From assembly GCA_964408955.1 (NCBI GenBank), contig CAYPBK010000054.1, forward strand, positions 1-14,388: a stretch of DNA of 14,388 nt, given 5' to 3'. Below the pieces are notes generated by a model. That model was given only the letters and a program-made list of their open reading frames with translations, was not told the origin of the DNA and did not search any database. The DNA comes from JAAYKT01 sp964408955 (GTDB lineage Bacteria > Bacillota > Clostridia > Lutisporales > Lutisporaceae). How positions within the stretch are numbered: the stretch's first letter is position 1; the number at the start of each line of letters is the position of its first letter. Position numbers and translations under genes: made by a program. Positions 6,720 through 14,358 of this stretch are shown here, piece after piece.

Positions 6720-6748
6720 ATATTACCACATTTTGCTTACTTTTTCAA
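6720..6748 (-). promoter_or_regulatory. sigmaA promoter of the riboswitch transcript
   Basis: On the minus strand TTGAAA (6748-6743), a 17-base spacer and TAATAT (6725-6720) lie directly upstream of the SAM-I aptamer, putting the transcript start near 6713. Confidence 0.75.
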
Positions 6749-6867
6749 GACTATTGGTAGTTTTTTGCTATCTTTAAAATTAACACCTGATTAATTAAAA
6801 GATTCTCAAACCGTAAAAAAGTTTTATTTATTTAAATACCACTACTTAACAAAGGATGAGATTTCAA

Positions 6868-7200
6868 TTAAATTTCCATCTTTCCTCTCTTTTTGGGTTT
6901 GGGAGCGGGCAGGTCATCGCATGTAGCAATTGCTAAGTTGCAAAGAAGCTCCTTATCGTCAATCTTTGTAATCAGAAAGCTAGGCTTCGCCCCTTCATAA
7001 GGCGGGGCCATCTCCGGATTTATCAGTACTTTTCTGCCTTTATCGGTGACTTTCACAAAAAACTGGTCATCACTGACACAGGCAAAATACTTACCGTTAC
7101 AATAAAGTCCGTATTCCCCAAACATTTTTTTGTAGGTAATCATTCCAGCATCACTAAGCTGATCCGCAATGTATTTTACAAATTCTTCACTTGAAGCCAT
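6868..7200 (-). CDS. TfoX N-terminal domain family protein
   Basis: A 110-residue protein matching the TfoX/Sxy N-terminal domain: SDAGMITYKKMFGEYGLYCN (about residues 16-35), KYFACVSDDQFFVKV, then GAKPSFLITKIDDKE and a basic Lys/Pro-rich tail (PKPKKRGK). In gamma-proteobacteria full-length TfoX/Sxy regulates competence. Firmicutes often carry this single-domain form, whose role is not established. ATG 7200 has GGGGTG nine bases upstream. It is divergent from the lipoprotein operon and no clear terminator follows. The family call is confident; function is not. Confidence 0.85.
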   Translation of the reverse strand: MASSEEFVKYIADQLSDAGMITYKKMFGEYGLYCNGKYFACVSDDQFFVKVTDKGRKVLINPEMAPPYEGAKPSFLITKIDDKELLCNLAIATCDDLPAPKPKKRGKMEI

Positions 7201-7275
7201 TTATATCACCCCTGATTACAATATAACATAACTAACAGGACAACTGTATGTCTTGTTACTTATATGGACTTAAAT

Positions 7276-7303
7276 ATAATTCTATTCAACTTCATAGAAT
7301 TAT
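7276..7303. repeat. Perfect inverted repeat between divergent genes
   Basis: ATAATTCTAT (7276-7285) and ATAGAATTAT (7294-7303) are perfect 10-bp arms around an 8-base centre, in the stretch between the TfoX-domain gene and the operon promoter. No T tract follows in a way that would suit a terminator for either flank, so an operator or a hairpin in a leader is more likely. Confidence 0.5.
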
Positions 7304-7343
7304 TCCGTGCTTCTTTTCTTCCGGAGTTTATCTGGGTTTTTCA

Positions 7344-7372
7344 TTGAAAAAGGTGGAGAACTATGGTAATCT
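7344..7372 (+). promoter_or_regulatory. Likely promoter of the lipoprotein/SPFH operon
   Basis: TTGAAA (7344-7349), a 17-base spacer and TAATCT (7367-7372) with TGG just before it (extended -10). It would give a leader of about 125 bases before the first gene. TTGACA at 7374-7379 has no good -10 partner. No sigmaW-type box was found. Confidence 0.5.
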
Positions 7373-7506
7373 GTTGACATGTATAGGCATAGTTTCCAGT
7401 GAGTTAGATAAGTAAACAGCCAATGCCGCCATATATCTGTCTGGGCAGTGCGAAACAAACCAGTAGTAAGCTGGACAAAATTAAAAAACTTAAGTAGGTG
7501 AAATAT

Positions 7507-8586
7507 TTGAAGAATGGGGAAAAAAGATTTTTAGGAATTTTGATTATTATTTTAATCATATCCCTTATAGGAGGATGTGGTAAAAAAATAGAAAAGGATA
7601 GTCTTGGGGATGTAGATAAGGACCCAAATAAAAATGATCATGCAGAGATCCTGAATGAAAAGGAAACAATTATTCGTGAGGACGAGGACAAGCTAGTAAA
7701 GGTGGCTATAGAGGATGGCACTGCTTCAATTTCCTTTGATTTTCATCGTTGGGAGGAGCTCCATGAATTAAAAGAAACAGCTTTTGATTTTATTGATACA
7801 GATGCTATGGAGGAAGGCCCTTTTGTCATAGAAACAGAATCCGGTAAAGTAGCTGACGCTATCATTGGAAAGATACAATCCATAACCTATAGCGAATACA
7901 ATTTTGTTATTCCCACAATTGTTTTATTAATGGAGGACGGCAGCTTGGAATGGCTTTATGCAGATCCTTATATGACGGAAGATTTAAAGGAACTTGGCGG
8001 AGAATACGAAAACTATGTTAATTTTCGCAGCTTTGGGAAGCTCTCCTATAAGGATGATTTCGTATCCTTATCTTATGAATCGGATAATGAAGGCTTTGGA
8101 AGCTATACAATCTTTTTAGAAAACAAAAAGGGTGAAAAATTTGATTTTCGAAATATTCTTTTCCACGATAGATTAGTTCACGGTACTTGGACTTGCCCAT
8201 TACCCCCAACGGGTGAAATATGCGGTTACCTGTCCTTCAATGAAAATGGTGAAGTCCACTGGGAAATAGGTATGGGCAATGATTATGAGACTTCGCCTTT
8301 TGAAGCCTTTGAAATCTGGGATGGGACATATGAATACATAATGACAGAAGCTGGTGGATATCCCTTGGGTACTCTAGTATTTGACATGGGTGGATGGTGG
8401 ATATACGAGGGCTCTGATGATGATGCAGATTTAGGTTATTCCATCAAAATAGAGGGGAGCTATCGGACTGAATTTCAATCTGATGGAAGCATGACTCTTT
8501 ATTATAATGATGGGGTAATGCTTTATCAATTTAAAGATGATATGGAGTATACTTTTCATAACTATGAAAATTGGGATGAGGAGTAG
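7507..8586 (+). CDS. Putative lipoprotein A (first of three paralogues)
   Basis: A lipoprotein of 359 residues counted from TTG 7507. This start is preferred because AGTAGGTGA lies just upstream; a GTG at 7498 lies inside that site and has none of its own. The N-terminus is a basic then hydrophobic signal ending in the lipobox LIGGC, with the lipidated Cys at residue 24. The mature part is acidic, rich in aromatic residues and probably mostly beta-strand. It shares blocks with the genes at 8680 and 11394: RWEELHEL, VLLMEDGSLEWL, NEGFGSYTIF and GTYEYIM. It lacks the C-terminal extension seen in lipoprotein B. First gene of the operon; expected to be anchored on the outer face of the membrane. 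Family not recognised and no enzyme motif seen. Confidence 0.75.
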   Translation: MKNGEKRFLGILIIILIISLIGGCGKKIEKDSLGDVDKDPNKNDHAEILNEKETIIREDEDKLVKVAIEDGTASISFDFHRWEELHELKETAFDFIDTDAMEEGPFVIETESGKVADAIIGKIQSITYSEYNFVIPTIVLLMEDGSLEWLYADPYMTEDLKELGGEYENYVNFRSFGKLSYKDDFVSLSYESDNEGFGSYTIFLENKKGEKFDFRNILFHDRLVHGTWTCPLPPTGEICGYLSFNENGEVHWEIGMGNDYETSPFEAFEIWDGTYEYIMTEAGGYPLGTLVFDMGGWWIYEGSDDDADLGYSIKIEGSYRTEFQSDGSMTLYYNDGVMLYQFKDDMEYTFHNYENWDEE

Positions 8587-8679
8587 ATGTGCTGAATCAC
8601 ATGATGGTTTAAATATGGAGATAGTTCTTATGTAATAACGGGATTAGAAACCTATAGCAAAAGGAGGTAAAGAAGTACA

Positions 8680-9969
8680 TTGAAATTAAAAAAACAAATG
8701 ATTTACTTGCTGGTGCTCATGTTGCTTTTATGTATATTTTTGACGGGGTGTGGTGATAAACCCAAGCCTGTAGTGGGAGATAATGGGGAAGTGACAGGAG
8801 AGGTAAGAACTAATTGGACAGATGATAAGGGGCTCATAACCATACGAAAAGAAGACTGTAAATATTATATTTATTATGATTTGGAAAAGTGGGAGGAAAT
8901 ACATGATATAACAAAAGTAACCGAAGAAGAGTATCTATATCATACTTTAGCGGACAGAGAGCTTTTAATTGACGGTATAGATGAGGGCATTAAGGATATA
9001 GCCATTGTCAGTATAGATGGTTACGGCGGTTCCTACATACTAAAAAACGACTTTCCAATAATTTTTATGCTGATGGATAGCGGGAAAGTCACCTGGATGT
9101 TCGGTTATCCCCCCATGGATGGTGAGGTTTACGATGGGGAGCAATATGTTCAAGAAGAACAATATAGCTATGGTTACCTTCCCTATCTTGAAGATATAGT
9201 CTCCTTTTCTTATGAGAAAGATGGAGAGGGGATAGGAGCTTTAACTTTATTTGCCATAGACAAAGAGGGTCTCAGATATGACATGAGGCATATATTGGAC
9301 TACTCTCCTTTAGTATACGGACAATGGAATACATTCCCTTCCATAGAGCATGACGGAGAATTTGATGCCATAACCATTTTCCTGACAGAGGAAGGTGACG
9401 CCACGATGTATAAAACAAAGGATGGCAGGGAAGTTGAAATACGCTACGAAGGCACTTACGAAATATATCTGGATGATAGTTCTTCAAAAGGTTATAGGGC
9501 CCCGAGCATCACTTTAGATGTTAAGCTGGCGGAAAAGATGCCTGAGGATTATAAAACAGATGTAAGCTTTAAAGGTACATTTCTAATGGCTATAGATGAG
9601 GAAGCAAATATCAGTTTTTATCATATAGACGGGGATACCTTTAAAAAAGGAGTGGATTCTTTTACCTTTACAATGGATGAATATGAAGGGGAGTACAGCG
9701 GTTTCAATATATGGTATTTAATGGATGAAGAGTTTATTGAATACTTTTTAAATGTCATGCCGGAAGTGAGAGACAAGGTAGAGAAGCATGGGATGGCATT
9801 GTTAGTGGAAGGCTCCACTGATTTAACTGACTATGGGCTTTGCAGGGATATAAGCCTGGGAACTAATCATGCTGATAATTTTGTCAGGGAAATACACTAT
9901 ACAGTTACAGAGTTTGGAATAGTATTTGAATACAACCCACTGGACGATTTGTGGTACAGCAATGAATAG
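8680..9969 (+). CDS. Putative lipoprotein B (longest paralogue)
   Basis: 429 residues from TTG 8680, with a strong AGGAGG upstream. The signal peptide ends FLTGC with the lipidated Cys at 24. The core repeats the family blocks: KWEEIHDI, FMLMDSGKVTWM, GEGIGALTLFAIDKEGLRYD, and GTYEIYLDDSSSKGY (nearly the same as in lipoprotein C). After the shared core ends near DEYEGEYSG it carries about 100 more residues, including an FVREIHYTVTEFGIVFEYNP block. The protein is strongly acidic. It follows lipoprotein A by 93 bases and precedes the DUF4428 gene by 97. The function is unknown. The paralogy suggests duplication followed by divergence, perhaps binding different ligands or partners. Confidence 0.75.
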   Translation: MKLKKQMIYLLVLMLLLCIFLTGCGDKPKPVVGDNGEVTGEVRTNWTDDKGLITIRKEDCKYYIYYDLEKWEEIHDITKVTEEEYLYHTLADRELLIDGIDEGIKDIAIVSIDGYGGSYILKNDFPIIFMLMDSGKVTWMFGYPPMDGEVYDGEQYVQEEQYSYGYLPYLEDIVSFSYEKDGEGIGALTLFAIDKEGLRYDMRHILDYSPLVYGQWNTFPSIEHDGEFDAITIFLTEEGDATMYKTKDGREVEIRYEGTYEIYLDDSSSKGYRAPSITLDVKLAEKMPEDYKTDVSFKGTFLMAIDEEANISFYHIDGDTFKKGVDSFTFTMDEYEGEYSGFNIWYLMDEEFIEYFLNVMPEVRDKVEKHGMALLVEGSTDLTDYGLCRDISLGTNHADNFVREIHYTVTEFGIVFEYNPLDDLWYSNE

Positions 9970-10066
9970 GGCAGAAGAATCCTGATGCTATGGAAAAGAA
10001 TTTTCAGTGAGCACTGATCGTTTCTTTGTGGGATATTAAATAAAAGAAAAATGGGAGGTATTTAGG

Positions 10067-10834
10067 ATGGCTTTATTTGGGAAGAAGAATTGTGATGTAT
10101 GCGGTGGGAAAATAGGTTTATTAGGTAATCGCAAGCTTGATGACGGTAACCTTTGCAAGGAATGCGCTAAACAGCTCTCGCCTTTTTTCAGCGAAAGGAG
10201 ACGAAGCACGGTCGCAGATATTAAAAGCCAATTGGAGTATAGGGAAGAAAACAAAGCAGCGGTCGCCGCATTCAATGTGACACGAACTTTAGGTTTGGGT
10301 ACTAAGGTAATGCTGGATGAGGATGCAGGAAAATTTATTGTATCATCAGCAAAGCGATGGCAGGATGCCAATCCCGATGTACTTGATTACTCCATGGTTA
10401 CAGGAGTTAATCTGAAAATTGATGAAAGTCAGGAAGAGCTGACACAAGAGGATAAGGATGGCAAAGAGGTCAGTTATAATCCTCCCCGCAAAGTTTACCG
10501 CTATGATTTTTGGATTACCATCAATGTTAATCATCCTTATTTTAACGATATTAAATTTAGAATCAACAGCAGCAGCATCGATGTTGAATCAAGAGGTACC
10601 CGTTTCTCTTTAGCCGGCGGTTCTGATATTGGGAATCAAAGCGTTGAGTATAGGCAATGCGAAGAAATTGCTAATGAAATAAAAGAAGCTTTAACTCAGG
10701 TTAGAGAGGGCGTACGTGAGTCCGTTGCTGCAGCTAATGCTCCAAAGGTAGCACAAACTTGCTCCTATTGCGGTGCTACAACAATGCCGGATGCACAAGG
10801 AAGATGTGAATTTTGCGGCGGTGCATTAAGTTAG
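10067..10834 (+). CDS. DUF4428-domain protein with C-terminal zinc ribbon
   Basis: A 255-residue cytoplasmic protein with a good GGGAGG site before ATG 10067. Residues 9-33 hold an N-terminal CxxC...CxxC zinc site (C9, C12, C30, C33) typical of DUF4428. The middle (about 75-185) is a mixed domain with VYRYDFWITINVNHPYFNDI, possibly a PH-like fold. The C-terminus is a second zinc ribbon (C232, C235, C247, C250; CSYCGATT...CEFCGGAL). It has no signal peptide or membrane segment. Only 21 bases separate it from the next gene. Proteins of this type are known beside SPFH/virion-core genes, which fits the operon. It may be a soluble partner that meets the SPFH protein at the membrane; this is inference. 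Confidence 0.8.
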   Translation: MALFGKKNCDVCGGKIGLLGNRKLDDGNLCKECAKQLSPFFSERRRSTVADIKSQLEYREENKAAVAAFNVTRTLGLGTKVMLDEDAGKFIVSSAKRWQDANPDVLDYSMVTGVNLKIDESQEELTQEDKDGKEVSYNPPRKVYRYDFWITINVNHPYFNDIKFRINSSSIDVESRGTRFSLAGGSDIGNQSVEYRQCEEIANEIKEALTQVREGVRESVAAANAPKVAQTCSYCGATTMPDAQGRCEFCGGALS

Positions 10835-10855
10835 TATTAAGGAGGATTAAATAAA

Positions 10856-11368
10856 ATGAATACAGGTTCAAACAAGAGTTGGAAAGTTAGCTTTAATGAG
10901 ATTCCTACATCACTTGAGGAATTAAGAAGCTTGCCCGAGGCAGGAATGAAGGAGCCATATTATGCTGCGGCTCTTCTCATACCATCCCTTTGCATGTGGC
11001 CAAAGAATAAAGAAGAGGCAATAAACATGATAAATTTTCTAAAAGGTCCTCAGCCGCTGTCAACCTATGATAAAAGCTTTATATCGGAGCGTTTGAGAGG
11101 CTATGAATATTTGCCTTTTTCCTATTTTGAAGGAGCTGCACCTGAAAACGGTTATCAACCTAAATCACCCTATATAATAGAAGTCACTACAGTACCCACT
11201 AGCTTTGCGTCAGAAGGGTACGCCCAGCTCTATCTTCGCAGCGGCGGTGCCGATAGCCCCAGACCTGTAAAGATGAGGCAAAAACCCTCTACCGGAGAAT
11301 GGTTTTTATGGGAACAGATGCTTCTTTCACAGATAAGAATTCCGGTTTTTCAAGACCCTTGGGCATAG
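10856..11368 (+). CDS. DUF6935-like protein
   Basis: A 170-residue soluble protein starting at ATG 10856 with AAGGAGG upstream, closely spaced after the DUF4428 gene. It matches my recollection of the DUF6935 family: an N-terminal SLEELRSLPEAGMKEPYYAA block, LKGPQPLSTYDKSFISERL, then LPFSYFEGAAPENGY, YLRSGGADSPRPV and the C-terminal PSTGEWFLWEQ with IPVFQDPWA. No catalytic residues are known. Genes of this family often sit in clusters with zinc-ribbon, SPFH or TerD-type genes of unknown role. Its place between two lipoprotein genes and the zinc-ribbon protein suggests one functional unit. Confidence 0.75.
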   Translation: MNTGSNKSWKVSFNEIPTSLEELRSLPEAGMKEPYYAAALLIPSLCMWPKNKEEAINMINFLKGPQPLSTYDKSFISERLRGYEYLPFSYFEGAAPENGYQPKSPYIIEVTTVPTSFASEGYAQLYLRSGGADSPRPVKMRQKPSTGEWFLWEQMLLSQIRIPVFQDPWA

Positions 11369-11393
11369 AGTGAGGATGAAAAGGGGGAATACA

Positions 11394-12455
11394 GTGAAAA
11401 GAATTAGAGGTTTGAAATATAAAAATCTATTTCTTATACTGGTGGTTTTATTTACGGTACTTATTATCACATCCTGCAATAAACAAACGCCTGGAAAGCC
11501 AGGCACCTCTAAGGGCAGTGGTACCTTTGGGGAACAAAATGAAGAGCCTATGCAAGGGGCTGATGAGCCTATTATAGTGGAGGACGAGGAAAAGCTGATA
11601 AAAATTCGGATAGAGGATGGAAACCCTTATATAACCTTCAATCGCCAGGCATGGATAGACATTCACGATATGGAGGTACTGGGGGAGGATTACATCGGTG
11701 AAAATATGAGAGTAGATGATAAAGAATTGTCTATCAAGACTTTATCCGGTAAGGTAAAAGATGCTGCTGTAATAAGGCTGGATGCATTGGATAATTTGAA
11801 GACTTTTGGTTTTGCTAATTTAACAGTTTTTCTTCTTATGGAGAATGGTACCGTGGAGTGGCTTATTTCACCTCCCAGATTGCTTACGGAGGATAGCAAA
11901 GGAGGAGGAGAATATGGCGATAGCTTTAAGGTACCTTGGCTTAAGGATATAGAGGAAATGTATTATGATATTGAATCAGAAGGCATTGGAGAAATGACAG
12001 TCTTTGCCAAGGATAAGGATGGACTCAATTATGATTTAAGGCTGCCTTGCAGCTATTATTGGAATTTAGAATATTCCTGGGAATGTGTGTTGGTCCCATC
12101 TGGTGATTATTACGGAGATTTTGTAGGCATAATGGATTTTGATGAAGAGGGTAATTTCAGTTTTAAAAGTGGTTTCAGAGAAAGCGATGCCGATGAGTCC
12201 TACAGCGGAACCTATGACATTTCCTTGGATGATGAATCCAGTAAGGGATATTTCCCGGGGATGATGAAAATTGATCTTTCACTGGATTATTCAAACTGGG
12301 AAGGTAATATGTCACCGGAAAAAATTATCGGTTTCTATTTTACCGAAAGCATCTGTGATGAAAGCATTACCCTTTTGCTGGGGGATGGAGATCCTTTGGT
12401 CGGGGATATAGTTGAATATGTTTTTACTCCCCATGAATACAAAGGTAGAATATAA
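11394..12455 (+). CDS. Putative lipoprotein C (third paralogue)
   Basis: A 353-residue lipoprotein counted from GTG 11394, chosen because GGGGG lies six bases upstream. A GTG at 11370, one base after the previous stop, and an ATG at 11376 are weaker in-frame choices. The signal peptide ends IITSC with the lipidated Cys at 28. Shared family blocks are AWIDIHDM, FLLMENGTVEWL, SEGIGEMTVFAKDKDGLNYD and GTYDISLDDESSKGY. It ends soon after VFTPHEYKGRI, at the point where lipoprotein B continues for another 100 residues, so it has the short form like lipoprotein A. It is closer to B than to A in the DD(S/E)SSKGY block. The function is unknown. Confidence 0.75.
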   Translation: MKRIRGLKYKNLFLILVVLFTVLIITSCNKQTPGKPGTSKGSGTFGEQNEEPMQGADEPIIVEDEEKLIKIRIEDGNPYITFNRQAWIDIHDMEVLGEDYIGENMRVDDKELSIKTLSGKVKDAAVIRLDALDNLKTFGFANLTVFLLMENGTVEWLISPPRLLTEDSKGGGEYGDSFKVPWLKDIEEMYYDIESEGIGEMTVFAKDKDGLNYDLRLPCSYYWNLEYSWECVLVPSGDYYGDFVGIMDFDEEGNFSFKSGFRESDADESYSGTYDISLDDESSKGYFPGMMKIDLSLDYSNWEGNMSPEKIIGFYFTESICDESITLLLGDGDPLVGDIVEYVFTPHEYKGRI

Positions 12456-12519
12456 ATAAGGAAATAATGTGAGAAATATGTTAGATTATAAATAAAAGAA
12501 AAGTAAGGGAGTGATCAAT

Positions 12520-13875
12520 GTGGGTATATTTAAAGCAGGTATAGGAGCCTTTAGCGGAGTTATGGCGGATCAATGGCGTGAATTTTTCTATTGTGAGTCC
12601 ATCCCTGTGGACATATTGGTAACTAAAGGAGAAAAAAGGACAGGGGGCAGAAGCTCCAATGTTAAAGGTGAAAACAATATTATATCCAATGGTTCAATAA
12701 TAGCGGTGGCAGACGGACAGTGCATGATTATTGTAGATCAGGGCAAGGTAGTGGACATCTGTGCGGAGCCGGGAGAATTTGTTTACGATACATCTACTGA
12801 GCCATCTTTGCTTTATGGGGGTCTCAGTGAAAATATTAAGCCGGTATTTGCCCAAATAGGTAAGCGTTTTACTTTTGGCGGCGACCCCGGGAAGGATCAA
12901 AGAGTTTATTATTTTAATACAAAAGAGCTAATAGGGAATAAATACGGTACGCCGAGCCCCGTGCCTTTTAGAGTAGTGGATGAGAGGGCAGGTATTGATA
13001 TCGATATAGGTATAAAATGCTTCGGAGAATACAGCTATAAAATAACTAATCCAATGTTGTTTTATACCAATGTTTCAGGCAATGTAGAAAGAGAATACAA
13101 TAGAAGCGAAATAGACGGGCAATTAAAATCAGAGCTTATGACAGCGTTACAACCGGCTTTTGCAAAAATCTCCGAGATGGGGATACGATATAGCGCACTT
13201 CCGGGGCATACAGAGGAGCTTGCCAATGCCCTTAACGATGTATTATCAGCGAAATGGGGAGAATTAAGAGGACTGGAGATAGTTTCCTTTGGAGTTTCAT
13301 CTGTAAAAGCATCCGATGAAGATGAGAAGATGATTAAAGAATTACAGAGAAATGCTGCATTTATGGACCCAACGAGAGCTGCGGCACACCTTGTTGGCTC
13401 TCAGGCGGCAGCTATGCAATCGGCAGCCAGCAATCCCACAGCAGGACCTGCTATGGCATTTATGGGGATGGGAATGGCACAAAATGTAGGTGGAATGGGT
13501 GCTCAGAATCTTTATAATATGGGACAGCAAGGTCAGCAAGGGCAGCAACCTCCACCACAGCCTCAAGGACCTCAACCTGCAGCACCGTCACCGGCAGGGG
13601 TAGTCGGCTGGATATGCGCAAGCTGCGGACACCAAGGCAACGGGGGAAAATTCTGCGCCGAATGCGGTAAGCCTCAACCTGCCGAGGAAGGCTGGAGTTG
13701 CTCCTGCGGTACAGTCAATAAAGGCAAATTCTGCTCTAATTGCGGTAAATCCAAGCCCGCAGATGCACCCTTGTATAAATGCGATAAATGCGGGTGGGAG
13801 CCGAAGGACCCGAAAAATCCACCCAAGTTCTGTCCTGAATGCGGAGATATATTTGACGATAAGGATCAGCAATAA
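12520..13875 (+). CDS. SPFH/virion-core family protein with three C-terminal zinc ribbons (YdjI-like)
   Basis: 451 residues from GTG 12520, which has GGGAG eight bases upstream; the in-frame GTG at 12511 is too close to that site. It starts MGIFKAGIGAFSGVMADQWR, as in the YdjI-like virion-core SPFH family, and the SPFH/band-7 domain fills about residues 20-290. A low-complexity Ala/Met/Gly then Gln/Pro linker (about 300-362) leads to three zinc ribbons: C366/C369/C379/C382, C394/C396/C405/C408 and C421/C424/C438/C441. It has no membrane helix, so it should assemble as an oligomer at the inner face of the membrane through partners. In B. subtilis the SPFH protein YdjI works with PspA and the membrane proteins YdjG and YdjH. 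None of those is encoded here; three lipoproteins and a DUF4428 protein are present instead. Last gene of the operon. Confidence 0.88.
   Translation: MGIFKAGIGAFSGVMADQWREFFYCESIPVDILVTKGEKRTGGRSSNVKGENNIISNGSIIAVADGQCMIIVDQGKVVDICAEPGEFVYDTSTEPSLLYGGLSENIKPVFAQIGKRFTFGGDPGKDQRVYYFNTKELIGNKYGTPSPVPFRVVDERAGIDIDIGIKCFGEYSYKITNPMLFYTNVSGNVEREYNRSEIDGQLKSELMTALQPAFAKISEMGIRYSALPGHTEELANALNDVLSAKWGELRGLEIVSFGVSSVKASDEDEKMIKELQRNAAFMDPTRAAAHLVGSQAAAMQSAASNPTAGPAMAFMGMGMAQNVGGMGAQNLYNMGQQGQQGQQPPPQPQGPQPAAPSPAGVVGWICASCGHQGNGGKFCAECGKPQPAEEGWSCSCGTVNKGKFCSNCGKSKPADAPLYKCDKCGWEPKDPKNPPKFCPECGDIFDDKDQQ
13522..13548 (+). repeat. Three tandem 9-bp repeats in the SPFH linker
   Basis: Three copies of GGNCAGCAA encode Gly-Gln-Gln repeats in the flexible linker before the zinc ribbons. 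Gains or losses of a unit would change linker length without shifting the frame. Confidence 0.8.
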
Positions 13876-13926
13876 CAAAGGAAGACAGTTTTCTTTTGCT
13901 GTATTCGTTATAAACTATGGCATAAT

Positions 13927-13963
13927 AATAGTGCAAACAGGATTTATACCTGTTTGCACTATT
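13927..13963. terminator. Bidirectional terminator between the operon and the convergent ArsC-like gene
   Basis: AATAGTGCAAACAGG (13927-13941) and CCTGTTTGCACTATT (13949-13963) are perfect 15-bp arms with a 7-base loop, followed by T-rich sequence in both directions. It lies between convergent genes and can end both. Confidence 0.9.
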
Positions 13964-13974
13964 TTGATTATATG

Positions 13975-14322
13975 TTATAGAACCTTCTTCCATTCTTCTT
14001 CTTTAAAGCCTAATAAAACCAGGTCGTCCTTTACAAGGAGCGGTCTTTTAACTAGCATACCATCCGTAGCCAGTAGCTCCAGCTGTTCTTTTTCGCTCAT
14101 ACTTGCCAATCGGTTTTTTAAATCCTGATCCTTGTAAACTTTCCCGCTGGTGTTGAAAAATAGCTTCAAAGGATGTCCGCTTTTTTCATACCAGGATTTC
14201 AATTCATCGACTTTCGGATTTTCATTTTTAATATCCCTAAATTCATATTCCACGTTATTTTCATCAAGCCATGCACGGGCTTTTCTGCAGGTAGTTCACC
14301 TGCTATAGCAAATAAATAACAT
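13975..14322 (-). CDS. ArsC/Spx-like thioredoxin-fold protein, probable selenoprotein (in-frame TGA = Sec)
   Basis: From ATG 14322, with GGAGG seven bases upstream, the minus strand reads MLFICYSR, then TGA (14298-14296), then TTCRKARAWLDENNVEYEF and on to a stop at 13975: 115 residues with position 9 encoded by TGA. ArsC/Spx-family proteins have a C-x-x-C redox site at this spot; here the first Cys is TGA and Cys12 is kept, giving U-T-T-C. The rest is intact and well matched to the family (GHPLKLFFNTSG, LLATDGMLVKRPLLV, LLGFKEEEWKK). A bacterial-SECIS-like hairpin begins just after the TGA. The alternative, a truncated protein from GTG 14253, has no ribosome binding site and would lack the active site. 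Expected role: thiol/selenol redox chemistry, such as reduction of arsenate-like or disulfide substrates. A nonsense mutation is the competing explanation. Confidence 0.75.
14266..14282 (-). promoter_or_regulatory. Candidate bacterial SECIS hairpin
   Basis: Eighteen bases separate the TGA from the apical loop. AAGCC (14282-14278) and GGCTT (14270-14266) form a 5-bp stem around the loop CGTGCAT, with G at the second loop position. This fits the known bacterial pattern of a short stem 16-37 bases after the TGA with a G among the first two loop bases. Confidence 0.55.
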
Positions 14323-14358
14323 TCTATTACCTCCGAGTTTCTTTTTTAGTTGTTTTCT

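Noticed and set aside
7374..7379. TTGACA as the -35 box of the operon promoter
   Set aside because: No acceptable -10 box lies 16-18 bases downstream; the TTGAAA/TAATCT pair just upstream fits better.
13342..13878. Minus-strand frames opposite the SPFH linker and zinc ribbons
   Set aside because: They are mirror frames of a low-complexity, Cys-rich coding region and have no family match.
14001..14253. ArsC-like gene starting at GTG 14253
   Set aside because: No ribosome binding site, and the product would lack the active site and first beta strand; coding continues upstream through the TGA to a well-placed ATG.
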